From Sipunculus nudus (lineage: Eukaryota; Annelida; Sipuncula; Golfingiida; Sipunculidae), in assembly GCA_026874595.1 (NCBI GenBank), contig CM049316.1, positions 48,858,695 through 48,922,694 of the forward strand: DNA of 64,000 nt. The letters run 5' to 3'. A program made the translations under genes and the position numbers. Position 1 is the stretch's first letter. Each line of letters starts with the position of its first letter. Positions 33,265 to 44,317 of this stretch are shown here, piece after piece. The notes under the pieces are model-generated. The model was given only the letters and a program-made list of their open reading frames with translations, was not told the origin of the DNA and ran no database searches.

Positions 33265-34520
33265 AAATGAATTTTCAGATGTCTTTAAAGGTGTAGGCAA
33301 GGTTCCAGGGGAGGTTTCACTTAGAGTGGACCCTACAGTCACCCCAGTAGCTCACCCTGCCCGTCAAGTCCCAGAAGCCCTTCGTGCATCTGGTCAGACT
33401 AAATTACATGAATTAGAAAATTTAGATATTATCCAGAGAGTACCCATGGGCATGCCAACCACATGGTGCAGCGCCTTACATATTGTGCTAAGAAGGATGG
33501 ATCAGTGAAATTTACTATAGACACCAAAGACTTTAATAAAGCATTACAGAGATAATATCACCCAATTGGCACGGTGGAGGATGGAACACAAAGGTGCAGC
33601 AATGCCAAATATTTTACAGTGCTTGATGCTAATCAACGGTTCTGCAATTAGATGAGACCTCAAAGTCTTACACAGCTTTTAACATTCCCTTTGGACGTTT
33701 TCGTTACAAGCGATTACCGATGGGTATAACATCAGTTCCTGAGCTTTTCTTCCGCGTGTTTGGTGACATATTTTCAGCAGTCGATGGACTTGAAATAATC
33801 ATGGACAACTCTATGATTCAGGCTGACACGCTTCAGACCCTCAACAAAACCCATAGAGAGACATTACAAACAACCAGGGACAGTAACATTACATTTTCCC
33901 TGGATAAACTTCAGTTGTGTCAGAGTGAAGAGAAATATAGTGGCCATAAAAACTCGTCTACTGGAGTTAAAGTTGATGATTAAAAAATCCGAGCAGTCCG
34001 AGACATGCCAGAACCACGATCAATCCAGGACCTGCAAAGATTCTTAGGGATGGTGACGTATGTCGGCAAGTACTTGAAAAACCTGTCATCCGTCCCAGAA
34101 CCTCTCAGGAGCTTGATTAAAGAATCGGAAGAGGTTGGATTCAAATGACACTTTGATCCAGTACACAGGGCAGCATTCAATCAGCCGAAGCACATGTTGA
34201 GCAGTGCACCCATTCTTCGATACTAGTTTGGATGAACCAGTTTTGATTTCCTGTAATACCAGTCAGGCTGGCCAAGGCTGCGTTCTCATGCAAAGTGGAC
34301 ATCCGGTGGCATATGCATCTAAGGCACTGACAACAGCCGAGAATGCATACGCCCAGATCGAAAAGGAGATGCTAGCTATTGTTTTTGCTCTCAAGAAGTT
34401 TCATACTTACATATATGGTAGATTTGACGTCACAGTCGAAAAAGGTCATCTGCCCTTGGTTCGGATTTTTGAGAACTCACTAAACCAGGTGCCATTAAGA
34501 CTACAGAAGATGTGAATGCG
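33265..34520 (+). pseudogene. Reverse transcriptase and RNase H of the decayed Gypsy element
   Basis: The RT N-terminus (VGKVPGEVSLRVDP, about 33295) is followed by shifted pieces. The PFGRFRYKRLPMG region is readable around 33690-33720, and the 'YMDD'-type area near 33800 is degraded to Met-Asp-Asn. The connection domain (FLGMVTYVGKYL) lies at 34040-34080. RNase H is open at 34204-34515 with YAQIEKEMLA and KFHTYIYG, but its first catalytic Asp is replaced (SCNTSQ) and the later SDHKPL motif reads EKGHLP. Confidence 0.8.
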
Positions 34521-34877
34521 TCTGCAGAATTACGACTTCAAATTGGTTGCTAAACATGGCAGTGAAATACCAGTGGCAGATGAGTAGAGCTGAGTAGAGC
34601 TTTCGTTTAGGATACAGGTCCAAATCTCAAAGACGCAGACAGTCACATTTTCATGGTAGACACGTGAACTTCCAAATATCCAAGCTACTGGCCCACCTAG
34701 CTTAGAGGAAATTAGACAGGAAACTAGCACTGATAAGTACAGGCATTCATTCAGATTGTTCAGTCGGAGCAAAGTTGACCTAAGTCTAAATCTCAGGTTG
34801 ACCCAAGGGTTAAGCCATATTTTGATTTTCAAGAGAAGCTGATCGTTATAGATGGAGTCTTGTAAAAAGGTCAACGA

Positions 34878-35870
34878 GTGGTTGTGCCGAGTAGCATGAG
34901 GAGGAAAGCATTAGAAATGCTACATGCATCACATCAGGGTATCTTCAAAACCAAGCGGCTAGCCCATGATTTATTGTACTGGCCCGGGATGAGCAAACAG
35001 GTTGATGATACCATTTCACACTGGTCCATGCCAAGAACAGCGGTCCGCACAACAATGAGACCCTGTCCCCGACCCAAGTGCCAAGCCGCCCATCGAAGCA
35101 TGTGGCACAGGATTTGTTTGAGTGCCTTGGGTGTAAGTGGCTCATCTGCATTGACCATTACTCAGAGTGTTTTGAGATCGAGCGGTTTGATCATGGGACG
35201 GATGGAGACGAAGTGATCAGACAAACCAAGAAGTGGTTTAGATCACATGGTATCCCTGATAAACTTACTAGTGACTATGGGCCCTCGTGGAATGGACATG
35301 ATTGGAAGGACTTTGCGCACAATTATGGCTTAATGCACAACACCATACCTCCATTGCATCCACAATCCAATGGGATGGTCGAAAAGGCAGTTGGCATAGC
35401 AAAAAAAAAAACATGTTAAAATAGTCTCCAATCTTGAGATGACCATTACTTAGCACTATTGAATATACGTAACACACCACGAGATGACAAAGTGGGTTCT
35501 TTGGCGCAACGCCTGTTCTCACGAAGAACCCGGACTTTCCTGCCTACAGCTTTCATAAAACTGGCGCCAAATACAGAAGCCGGACATAGTAACACAGAAC
35601 CGCTACAAGAGGAGCAAGCGTTACTATGATCGTACAGCAAAACCATTATGACCATTGCAACCAGGGATTACAGTTCGTGTTAGAGTCGGTAAAACTGGCA
35701 GCCAGCTCTCCTGCTGCCACAGCAAAACTGCCCAAGATACAGATCATACAAGGTCAAATTACCAAGTGGCAGAGTAACAAGGCGAAACAGGAGAGATCTC
35801 CTGAAAACCAAGATGTGAGACATATTTCACAGGAACGACGAGAGAGACGTACGGTTGATAGATAGTGATA
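34878..35870 (+). pseudogene. Integrase of the decayed Gypsy element
   Basis: The zinc finger keeps its HASHQG histidines and YWPGM but has lost the Cys pair. The core, in another frame from 35078, keeps Asp (QDLFEC), Asp (SDYGP) and Glu (MVEKAV) with exactly 35 residues between the last two. A 10-base A run at 35401-35410 shifts the frame. A KRSKRYYDRT motif of the C-terminal domain is readable near 35610. Confidence 0.8.
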
Positions 35871-36045
35871 TACCGGAGGTACAACGTGACACGGTTCTCT
35901 TCCCAGAACCAGACATCAATGACAATTCGCTAGTTACGGCTCGAAAACATACACCAAAGTTTACTTCTGCTAAGAAATCCCCAGAACTAACCTAATCTGA
36001 CAGAATATCAAAACCCCCAGCTAAGCTTCGTGACTTTGTTAAGTA

Positions 36046-36416
36046 ATTTCAGTGTAAGCCACAAATTGTTTATTTCCCTATGTATAGGAGACGGTATGAA
36101 TAAGCATATCAACGAATCACCTAATGCTTCAGGCCAACTTTATTTTTGTAATTAACAACAATAGGCGTATTATTAGGTATAGTATATTGGTGACTTATGA
36201 AGGTTCTTGTTAGTTTATATGTAGTTTATATGTAATTTGTTCGCTACATAAAAATGCGCTGTACACCTGTCTGTAAAATACGAGTAATGAATAGTCTTTA
36301 TTTTGATGATATATTATACAGCTCAGTTATCTTTTCGAAATACAAGATGTACCATAAGTTACCCAGGAACACCTATACGTACTGAAGTGGAACCATTTCT
36401 TATCCTACAATCTCAT
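36046..36416. other. No feature seen
   Basis: AT-rich flank of the decayed element; I looked for an LTR and found none. Confidence 0.4.
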
Positions 36417-36799
36417 TCACACGGTGGCATTGTTATATTTGTAAGAACGTCGGTCAGATTGGCAATCATTGTTGTCATATCCAGTTATTCTGTTCGTACC
36501 AGTGTAGGGTATTTCCCACAGATAATAGAAAACAACACAGAATTTACAGTTTAAATACCAGTATAACCAATGAAATAGCCACTTAAAATGATGATACTGC
36601 CAGTCCTCGGGGGAGCACGATGGTAAGGTTTTCAAACCATCACAGGAGCCTACTTCTATACAGGTTCGCCTTACTTCTACATTCGTTTGAACCCTTAGAG
36701 CGCTGAGGTCAAAGTGACAAAGGGGTCGCCCACTTACCAGAGGGGTGTTATTAAGCAAATAATGAGACAACCGACACTCTCCCCCCTTATTGAAAAAAA

Positions 36800-36848
<49 letters not shown>

Positions 36849-36851
36849 CAT
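36417..36851 (-). other. 144-codon minus-strand frame over a direct-repeat copy
   Basis: Bases 36577-36790 repeat 43366-43640 in the same orientation, with CAGTCCTCGGGGGAGC, ACAGGTTCGCCTTA, TTAGAGCGCTGAGGTCAAAGTGAC and GGTCGCCCACTTA in both. This copy lacks about 70 bases present in the other. On the minus strand both copies are open in corresponding frames across SPEDWQYHxFxW. The pair brackets the env-bearing Gypsy element, so these may be its LTRs (both end GGCAGTATCATCA on the minus strand) or duplicated coding DNA. The N-terminus of this frame runs through a TA microsatellite. Confidence 0.5.
36803..36842. repeat. (TA)n microsatellite
   Basis: About 20 TA units. Confidence 0.9.
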
Positions 36852-37149
36852 TTTTTTGTAAGTTTGGCCAAATAAGGATATCTCAGGTAAGAGACACGGG
36901 AGATTTGTTTAGAATTTGTAACACATCGTAGTCCCCTGGTGAAAAACTAGTGGACTTCTAGGAAAACCGGAAGACTTCGGTGTGTCCAGGGATATGTAGG
37001 GTCTGACAGTATTTCATGGGTCATCCGCCCCCCCCCCCCTATTTGTTGTTTGGCTGGCAATAAAAAAACATAATAAAATGAAATGTGGTCATATTCAAAG
37101 CATTCATAATATTATGCACAGTGACAGGCATATAGTCCACAACAGCTTA
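36852..37149. other. No gene; poly-C run
   Basis: Includes a 13-base C run at 37027-37039 and nothing else recognisable. Confidence 0.4.
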
Positions 37150-37400
37150 TTAGCACGCATTAAAGGTTAGATGCGCCTGCATGGCAAGAGTTTCTAGCAT
37201 ACAAATTGTCCATTTCAATTCAGTGTAATGCCAGGCTATATGTCCATTGGCTGGTTTCCGACACTCTAAAGCATGCGTATTGGTGGTGTCCACCTCGAAG
37301 CTAGATTGTTCCTCGAGGTGTGGCTGCGGCGACCCTAAGGGAATAGCTTCTGTAACAAGAGAAACAACACAGCAGTATCTGTTCTTCACACATTTAGTGT
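37150..37400 (-). other. Possible minus-strand exon-like frame, unrecognised
   Basis: On the minus strand a TTTCTCTTGTTACAG acceptor is followed by about 65 open codons (EAIPLGSPQPHLEEQSSFEV onward) ending at a stop at 37150. The composition looks like protein, but I cannot name it. It lies downstream of the env frame on the same strand, so it could also be element sequence. Confidence 0.25.
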
Positions 37401-37633
37401 CACAACACATTTACTTGGGTAACTCTAAATAATTACTTTTTTTATTTTATTCATATTATAGCATTCAAGAAATTGAAAACAGAAAATAAAAGATGCATGC
37501 AGGTTATATTAATATACAAAGTCCTGATTGGTCTATATACATATACATGTATATACTTATAAACATACATAAATACATGCTCACACATATAGCTGGTTTT
37601 ATCTTACACATGGTTTTTGTGGCTATACAGATA

Positions 37634-39527
37634 CTATGTGCTCGTGAAAGAACCCAAGTTAAAGGCGGAGTAAAAAGCGGTGACGGTCTGTTCTACAGGG
37701 GCATTTGCGGGATTTTGTGATTCAGATTGGGTGGACACGGGGGCTTGTGGCGGTGAACTAGGTGCACTAATTGTAGTTTGTGGTGACTCCCGCATTATGG
37801 TGGGAGTTAAGGGAATTTAAGGCCAGCGTTGCTGTATTTTATTTCGGTTAAACCAACAAACGCCAATACTGTTACTAGAGAGAACAAGAGAAATATAACA
37901 ATAACCGTAGACCATGAAAACACTGTATTGGGTAATGTGAAATCAAAATACTCTGGCATTTTCGTCAAATCCTGCTGTATCAGGTGAGGTAAGTTATCCA
38001 GAGGAGACCAGGCTTTTATTTTAGTCAATTTTAATTGAATATAGCGCGGAGTTTTAAACAGGGGTAAGGATAGATAACTTCTATGGGAAGCCAGTTGATT
38101 GTATCGGTTTCCTTACTATGGTAAGTGCCATGGAGGGACCAGTGTAGCCTCTGAAGTATATAGTCCCCCGTGAGGAATTCGTAAACAGTACCCCTCTTTA
38201 AGATAAGGTGCCTAGGAGGCTTTTTCAAACAGCGGAGCGTGACTGGCTCTCCTTGCGTGGCTATTACATGATGGCCAAAGGTAACTGTTTGAATAGACGT
38301 ATGTGTAAAATTTGAAAACTGGAAGGCACAAGATCCCTGACCCTTAGAATTTTGAATTATTAGTGATCGCTCACACTGGAGGCGATTATCTAATTAAAGT
38401 GGGCCGTCTTGATACAAAATAGGCTGTATTCCGTTACAGTGACGAGGAATGAATGCCTGTGCTGTCTGCGAAGCCAGAGCTATTCTAGATTGAATCCGAT
38501 ACCTAGCGGAAATTGTTTTGGCTATGGGATATGGCCAAAAAATCTAAACTATAACATGTGAAAGGGATATTTCGGTATAATGGAATGTAAATGAAAAAGG
38601 AAAAGTGGTTTTAATTTTGGCTTAGCAAGAAGGTACGTCCATATTGATAAATCCATTCCGGTGACGGATATTCTAAGTGGTGTTTATTTGCATGTGTAAT
38701 CAGAGGGGATATATCTGAACAACTAATGCAGAGATCACCATGAATTTTTGCATGGATATTGAGCATTAAGTGTTTTTATTAGTTTCTGCAGACTGGTGGA
38801 GCCACCTGTACTATAGGTTAGACCTCGGCAGAATTTGTTCTGTGATAAGGCCTTGGCCTGCTTGTTCATAAGCATGGACTACAGCCGTTACTTTGTCCAG
38901 ATAAATGTCAATGTTTAAGGCATGATAAACAGCATTTATATGATCTAGAAAATATTTATGCTCTCTATTGATCATGCGGGGCCATCCTGATAATGTTTTC
39001 TGGATTGCGGCGAGTTGTTCGGACGTATTTTTAACGGCCGAACTAAGTTGATTAACAGCAATGACTAGAATAGAATTCATGTGTAAGGTTTGACGATTTG
39101 ATTTATGTAATAAAGCTACGGCTGCTTTAAGTTTGTTAAATTGTTTTTCTCTGACAAGACCAAAGAGAGAACTGGAAATATCACCAACAAAATTGAATAG
39201 TCCTCGTTTATGTGGTCGACTTGTGATATGATTAATGGAACGGGCACGAAGCTGGATTCGCGTGTCCCAGTTATTCCTAAAACGCGGGCGCCGTTCCTGT
39301 AACTGGTCAATATAAGTCATAAATGAGGTTAAGGCGTCTACCGAATGACGTGGAATTGGAGGGTACGCGGAACGTTCACGATGATTGCCCATTGTGTATG
39401 AAAATGGAAACACTCACCCTGTTCTGTGATTACCACCCCATGGTCGATCGGGTTAAGCTGGAAAGAAGCACCAGTAGTGGGCTGGCCATGCATGTAGACA
39501 AAGAATGAAGAGCAGGAGGGGCAGCAT
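37634..39527 (-). pseudogene. env: Envelope gene of F-protein/errantivirus type in a Gypsy element
   Basis: A minus-strand ATG at 39527 starts a signal-peptide-like MLPLLLFILCLHAWPA. After a frameshift come F2-like sequence and a dibasic site Lys-Arg followed by GLFNFVGDISSSLFGLV (cleavage near 39204), the pattern of baculovirus F proteins and insect errantivirus Env fusion peptides. A helical region with heptad-like spacing follows (to 38814). The ectodomain is then interrupted by a repeat monomer at 38711-38811 and continues with Cys-bearing segments to 38031. A membrane span (VIVIFLLFSLVTVLAFVGL, about 37850-37915) and a Pro/Ser-rich tail end at TAG 37634. Such a protein would mediate membrane fusion. 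At least three frameshifts or stops make this copy non-functional. Confidence 0.7.
38711..38811 (-). repeat. HINE-type repeat monomer inserted in env
   Basis: The minus strand reads AGGTGGCTCCACCAGTCTG and then closely follows the monomer at 8440-8540, including CAAAAATTCATGGTGATC. It interrupts the env ectodomain coding sequence and carries its stop codon at 38811-38813. Confidence 0.7.
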
Positions 39528-39980
39528 GATGACCTCTGTGGCTACGTTACACAAGATGTCTGTAGCTGAACAACGCTAAGTGCTTTGGGGTACCGTAGCG
39601 GGCAAAGTGGAACTCACGTGCTCAAGTCACGTGACGGTTAACCCCGGTCAGAAGCCTGCGATTTGCTACTTGTTGAACTAAACGATGACGTCAATACAGA
39701 TTGCCACGTGACGCTAGCGTTGCTTAATCCACCCTTTGTTTAAATCGGGGGGACCTTCGAGGCGAAATACGGAGATTTTCCCCATTTAAATACCGCTGAT
39801 GTCTAATCGGTGCGCCCTCATTGGTCCAAGCTAAAGGTTTAATGAAGCGCATGTTACGCTTTGTTTTTCATATCGCTGATGTTTAATCGGTGCGCCCTCA
39901 TTGGTCCAAGCTAAAGGTTTAGTGAAACGCATGTTACGCTTTGTTTCCATCGGCTGCCAGGCTGGCGATCTTTGACGCTG
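39528..39980. promoter_or_regulatory. CpG-richer segment with CRE, E-boxes and a duplicated CCAAT module
   Basis: An 80-bp tandem duplication starts at 39795 and 39875 (GCTGATGT.TAATCGGTGCG). Each copy contains CATTGGTCC, an inverted CCAAT box. Nearby are TGACGTCA (near 39687), a perfect cAMP-response-type palindrome, and CACGTGAC E-boxes (39616, 39632, 39706). The segment lies between integrase and env of the minus-strand element and differs in composition from both. It could be a promoter, an inserted LTR or an enhancer; activity is not shown. Confidence 0.35.
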
Positions 39981-40438
39981 GAGTGTTATAGTAATCAGGC
40001 GCACGTGACATTGTGTTGGGGTGCGCGAGGGTCGGAGCGCTTGGACTAACGACTTTAGACGGGTCAGCTAATTGCGTAAGGGGGGGGGGGGGGCTGCAAC
40101 TGTGGTCCGGGACCTTTGTGACACGCTTGATGTTGATTAGGCAATTTGTACCTGGGCCTTTACATGTACTTCGGGAGCGATCGGTAGACAGGCCTCTTAG
40201 AGATTAAGCGATTGGGATTTTAACTTTGTTAGGCATGTGGTCTGTCTGACCGGGGCATGTTTGTTCAGCTGTGACACCTTGACAGATTTACAAGAATTAT
40301 GCAAGGAGCGCATAGATGTATGAAGAGTATTACTATTGTTTGTCGAACGGACAGGCAAATGTGGAATAACACAAGGGTTAGCCATTTGTTTTCGGACCGT
40401 TTGTAAATTTCTAGGTCGTTTTGGATGGGAATGCCAAG
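39981..40438 (-). other. Region between integrase end and env; poly-G run
   Basis: Includes a 14-base G run at 40080-40093. A minus-strand 62-codon frame (40385-40197) shows no domain. This may be the tail of pol or inserted DNA. Confidence 0.4.
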
Positions 40439-41400
40439 CTATATTATCAGAAACTTTGTGACTTTTGATCTATGTACAGTTTTTGTGGCCCCTGTGTGAA
40501 CATGGTGTAATTTGCAAGTAGTCCCTTTTGTGCCGTAAACTATCCACTCGGGATCACATTTACTGGTAAATGCCAGCTCGAGGGGCTTTTCCGCCTTTAC
40601 CGCCACATGGTCTCCTGCACTCAAATCTTGTGGAGTTTGAATATTTTCCGAATTAACCCTATCATTTTTTCTACTCTGTTGAACCTGCTGTTTAGCTCGC
40701 TCCCATGTCTCACTAGTCTGAGTGTAGCATTGGGGAAAGATTTCTGTGTATTGTGCCAGGTTTTTAAAAGGGCTCTTGGGTGCCGTCCGTACATTAAAAA
40801 GTACGGACTGTAACTAGTTTATTTACTTGGAGTGATGCGGTGCCCGTACAAAAATCGGCCAGAACGTCCTCCCAACAATAGGGTTGATTGTGCACAGCCT
40901 TGGCGATCATTTCATGGTTTTGTTAGCCCTTTCACATTTACCATTACTGGCCGGGTGGTAGGGGATTGTACGGGATTGCTCTATTTTAAGCTCTGCTAAG
41001 TAATCACACCAGGCCTTAGCAGTAAATTCTGCACCGTTATCGTGTACTATAAGCCGTTAGGCATGATGTTGCGCATGATATTCATTATGGAACGCATTCC
41101 ATACACTTTCATTTGTTTTGTCTGGAATCTGGTATGCTTCCACCCACCCAGTTAAGTGATAAATAACAACCAGAATGTATCTGTTATCTGTTATTATTGC
41201 GGAATGAAGGGTCCTATTAAGTCCATCCTAATTATTTCTGCTGGGCTATTGGGGATAGGCATTTCGCCGATAGGCACTTTGACACTGGGCGTCTTTTGCA
41301 GTATACAGACAGGGCATGTAGATATGAAATCTGTAACAACCCGCCGCATGTTAGGAAAGGAGTAAGCTTCTTTTAACCTGAGCATTGTTTTTTCTACCCC
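40439..41400 (-). pseudogene. Integrase of the env-bearing Gypsy element
   Basis: On the minus strand the finger's Cys pair (CPVCILQK) and IIRMDLIGPF, with the first catalytic Asp, are open at 41385-41194. The core continues with HDNGAEFTA (second Asp) and NGKCERANKTMK (catalytic Glu), 35 residues apart, over about 41150-40930, with a TAA before HDNG and another after TMK. A C-terminal domain (GDHVAVKAEKPLE and VHRSKV) is open at 40624-40439. Stops and shifts disable it. Confidence 0.8.
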
Positions 41401-41599
41401 AAGTGGCCGACTTAGCTATATGCGTTTGAGATTACTTGATGGTGGAATGTGGGGGTAAAACCAACCGCGGGTGGATAGGGTTCACTGAGTCAGGTGAGGT
41501 GGTGTCATATAGCAAGTCATCAATAATGCAGGAGTTAGGATTAGGCTGGGCAGCTGTGTGCCTAAATAAAGTCTTTGGTCTTCTTTAACTTTCTGTATA

Positions 41600-42900
41600 T
41601 CTAAATTGTCTTATTGTCGGGGACTTTGCAACTCCGAACCATCGCTGTCAATCATGGCCAGTTCCGGTGTGTATTGGAGAGGGGCAGATTCAGAAAGGCA
41701 TAAGAACATGTCAGCTTTTAGGTTTAACTGGCCTTGCCTGTACACAATTTTTGTGTTAAACTCTGCTAGATTCAGCGCCCAATATTGTACCCTACTGTTG
41801 TTGATTTTGGAGGTAAAAAAAAAGAACAGAGGGGGGAATGGTCTACTTACGCCGTATGAGGGCTACCATACAGATATGGCTTTAATTTGGTGAGGCAGTA
41901 GAGCAGGGCTAAGCCTTCTTTTTCTATCACAGGGTACATCTTTTGGGTGTCCGATAGTTGATGGGATACATATTCCATCACATGTTCGACCCCATCTTCA
42001 TGCTCTTGCACCAGGACGCCGCCTATGGCGTTGTCAGAAGCGTCCGTATACAATTTATATTCCAGGTCGGTTCTGGGATAGGCCATGACTTTTGCCGAAA
42101 CTAGCAAGTTTTTCAATTTTTTAAATGCCCGTTGATGAGCGTCAGTCCAGGTAAATTTTACTTGTCTCTTAGTGAGATTTAATAGGGGACTGGCTACCTT
42201 TGCGTAATTAGGCATGAATTGTCTGTAATAGCCAGTCATGCCCAGGAACGATCGGATACTTTTCACGTTGGTTGGAGGCGCCATATTATCTACCGCAGCT
42301 GTCTTATCGGGGTCGGGAGCTCTGCCGCTGGCAGAAATGATATGACCTAGCAGTTCAACTGAGGGGAGCGCAAAATGGCATTTTGATTATTTTAGTTTGA
42401 GATTATACCTGTCGAGACATTCGAACACACGCCTGAGATGTGAGATGTGTTCTTCTGGTGTTTTTAAGAAGACAACGATGTCATCTATGTACACCATAGC
42501 AAACTTCCCAAAGAGGGCTTCCTCTAAACAGCCTTGGATCTGCCTCTGAAAATGGGAGGGAGCGTTCGTGGCCGTGAAAGGGACTCGTAAAAATTCGTAT
42601 TGGCCGCAATGTGTTACAAACGCCGTCTAGCCCGTCTTTGCTATTGATTCGTCGGACAAAGCTAACTGGTGGTACCCGCTTTTCGGTTCTAAGGTTGTAA
42701 AAACAGTAGCTCCTTGCAAGGAATCAAAAAGTCCTGGATCGGGGGAGAGGGAACCTATCCTTTACTGTGACAGCGTTGAGGCGGCGGTATACGTAATCAA
42801 CGCAGAAACGCACCTCCGCTGTACCAGGTTTTGGTACTAATGTCACGGGGGAGGCTCAAGGGGATCTTAGGGGGCGGATTACCCCATTGTTCAGCATTTT
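41600..42900 (-). pseudogene. Reverse transcriptase and RNase H of the env-bearing Gypsy element
   Basis: On the minus strand the RT catalytic motif VYIDD falls at 42480-42491. A TAA at 42387-42389 interrupts the frame, and the connection domain SFLGMTGYYRQFMPNY follows. RNase H keeps YTDASD and PVIEKEGLA, then hits a stop (41847) just before the VDHSPL version of the third Asp motif. A downstream piece (41800-41650) reads RVQYWALNLAEFNTKIVY, the usual post-RNase H linker. The spacing is normal, so decay is by point changes and small shifts. Confidence 0.85.
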
Positions 42901-43369
42901 ATCAACTGCTCTTTTAGCTGACGTTTAGCTAATAGGGCTCTATAGGGGTGTTGCGCAAAAGGAGGGCCTTCTGTTTCAATTTTCATGGGCTCTAAGGTGC
43001 ATAGGGGCTTGGGGCCGTCAGGTTGATCAAAAACATTTTGAAATTCATTTAGGAGTTTAATAGGGGAGTTGTCGCTGGTTGGAATGGTATGATGCCTTGG
43101 GGTCGGACAGCTGGCTCCTTGATGAAAGGGTAACATTTTCAAAACCAGGTGAGCCGGGAAAATTCGAAGTCAATATGACTGTCTCCTAGGTCTAAGGCAT
43201 CACTGCCGATGATAATATCATGTGGCGAGGCGCGAACAACAAAGAAGAAGAGGGGCGGAAGTTGGTTGAATTGTACATATGTACGCCCCGGACCCCAAAT
43301 TTTGTGCCTGTGACCGCCTGTGACCCATGTGGGGGAGAATTTAGAACTAAGCCAATGAATTGTCCACAT
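42891..43369 (-). pseudogene. Protease end and RT start of the env-bearing Gypsy element
   Basis: The minus-strand frame 43369-43139 contains HDIIIGSDALDLGDSHIDF, the conserved C-terminal part of a retropepsin (the 'hIIG' helix). The DTG active-site end is not seen. The next frame (43142-42891) is an RT N-terminus with EFQNVFDQPDG. Nothing resembling Gag lies beyond 43369, where the direct repeat begins, so gag is missing. Confidence 0.7.
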
Positions 43370-43640
43370 AAATTGATGATACTGCCAGTCCTCGGGGGAG
43401 CTCGATGGTAAGGTTTTAAAAATATCGCAGCAGGCTACTACTATACAGGTTCGCCTTATGTCGGCATTCGTTTGAACCTTTAGAGCGCTGAGGTCAAAGT
43501 GACCGAGGCGAATTATCTGTAGCCTCGTTTAGGGTCCTCGGGCCGGGAGGTTTTCTGATTGGCTTTCACTACAGCTGGGGTCGCCCACTTACACAGAGGT
43601 ATTATCATCCAAATAATAGGATATCCGACACCATATCCTA
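43366..43640. repeat. Right copy of the direct repeat bracketing the env-bearing element
   Basis: Longer partner of 36577-36790, with about 70 extra bases (43504-43575) absent from the left copy. It abuts the protease fragment. Interpretation as a 5' LTR would fit the minus orientation but leaves no room for gag. Confidence 0.7.
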
Positions 43641-43682
43641 ATATCTTTAAAGCAGTGTACAGCAGATTTTTTTCCCTTTTTT

Positions 43683-43808
43683 TTAAGGAAAGAGGATGTT
43701 ATATCCCGTTATATACGGCCTGCCATCTAGCGGTAAGCGCTTCTGTATTGAAGTAGAATAAATTAGTGTTTAGTCAAAACTGTCGTGTGCGTGGTCATAA
43801 GTTACTGA
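43683..43808 (+). repeat. LTR-like end with purine tract, plus orientation
   Basis: AAGGAAAGAGGA is followed by TGTTATATCCCG, and an AATAAA signal occurs near 43758. This has the polypurine-tract-then-TG form of a 3' LTR. No partner copy was found, so the right end is uncertain. Confidence 0.3.
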
Positions 43809-44317
43809 CAGAAAAAAAATCGAAATACAGATCCATCGAGACATTACAAACACCATGCATTGATTAGGCCTAGGCCTACTTAATTGGCTGTAAGGGAAAA
43901 CCTTTTTATGGGACAGATCTTCCCAAACAATTATACCGCAATGTAGAAATATCACATTTAAGTTGTAAAATATAAATGTGTTATTACTATTGATTGACTT
44001 CCTTGCGGACTTGGAGGGCTGAAAACAAATATAAAACAATTAAAGGTTTATTTCCTACTGATATAAAGTCGTTAAAATTAATGTTTCGGATAGCAAATGA
44101 GAAACAGCTGCTCTAAGTTTATTAATATGTTAAATTTACAGCATATCCAGAATACCGTGCGGAAACATAACGTTATATTAACCGGACACTTAAATGTGGG
44201 CGAGTTGGTACCTGCCCATGATTGCACCTGGTGCAGCGACTTGGCTTATATATGGGCGAGTTGGCATGGGGCGACTTGGCGGTGTAGCGAGATGACTAAA
44301 ATCCGGTGAATGCGATA
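43809..44317. other. No feature seen
   Basis: No gene or matched repeat. 'gggcgagttgg' and similar words recur around 44198-44265, hinting at a small local duplication. Confidence 0.4.

Larger units (their letters stand above)
31831..36045 (+). mobile_element. Decayed plus-strand Ty3/Gypsy element (no LTRs seen)
   Basis: Gag, a zinc knuckle, protease, RT, RNase H and integrase follow in canonical order over 4.2 kb, all broken by shifts and stops. The Gag plus Asp-rich linker layout matches the minus-strand element at 26440-27593, so both belong to one broad family. No LTR was identified at either side. Confidence 0.85.
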
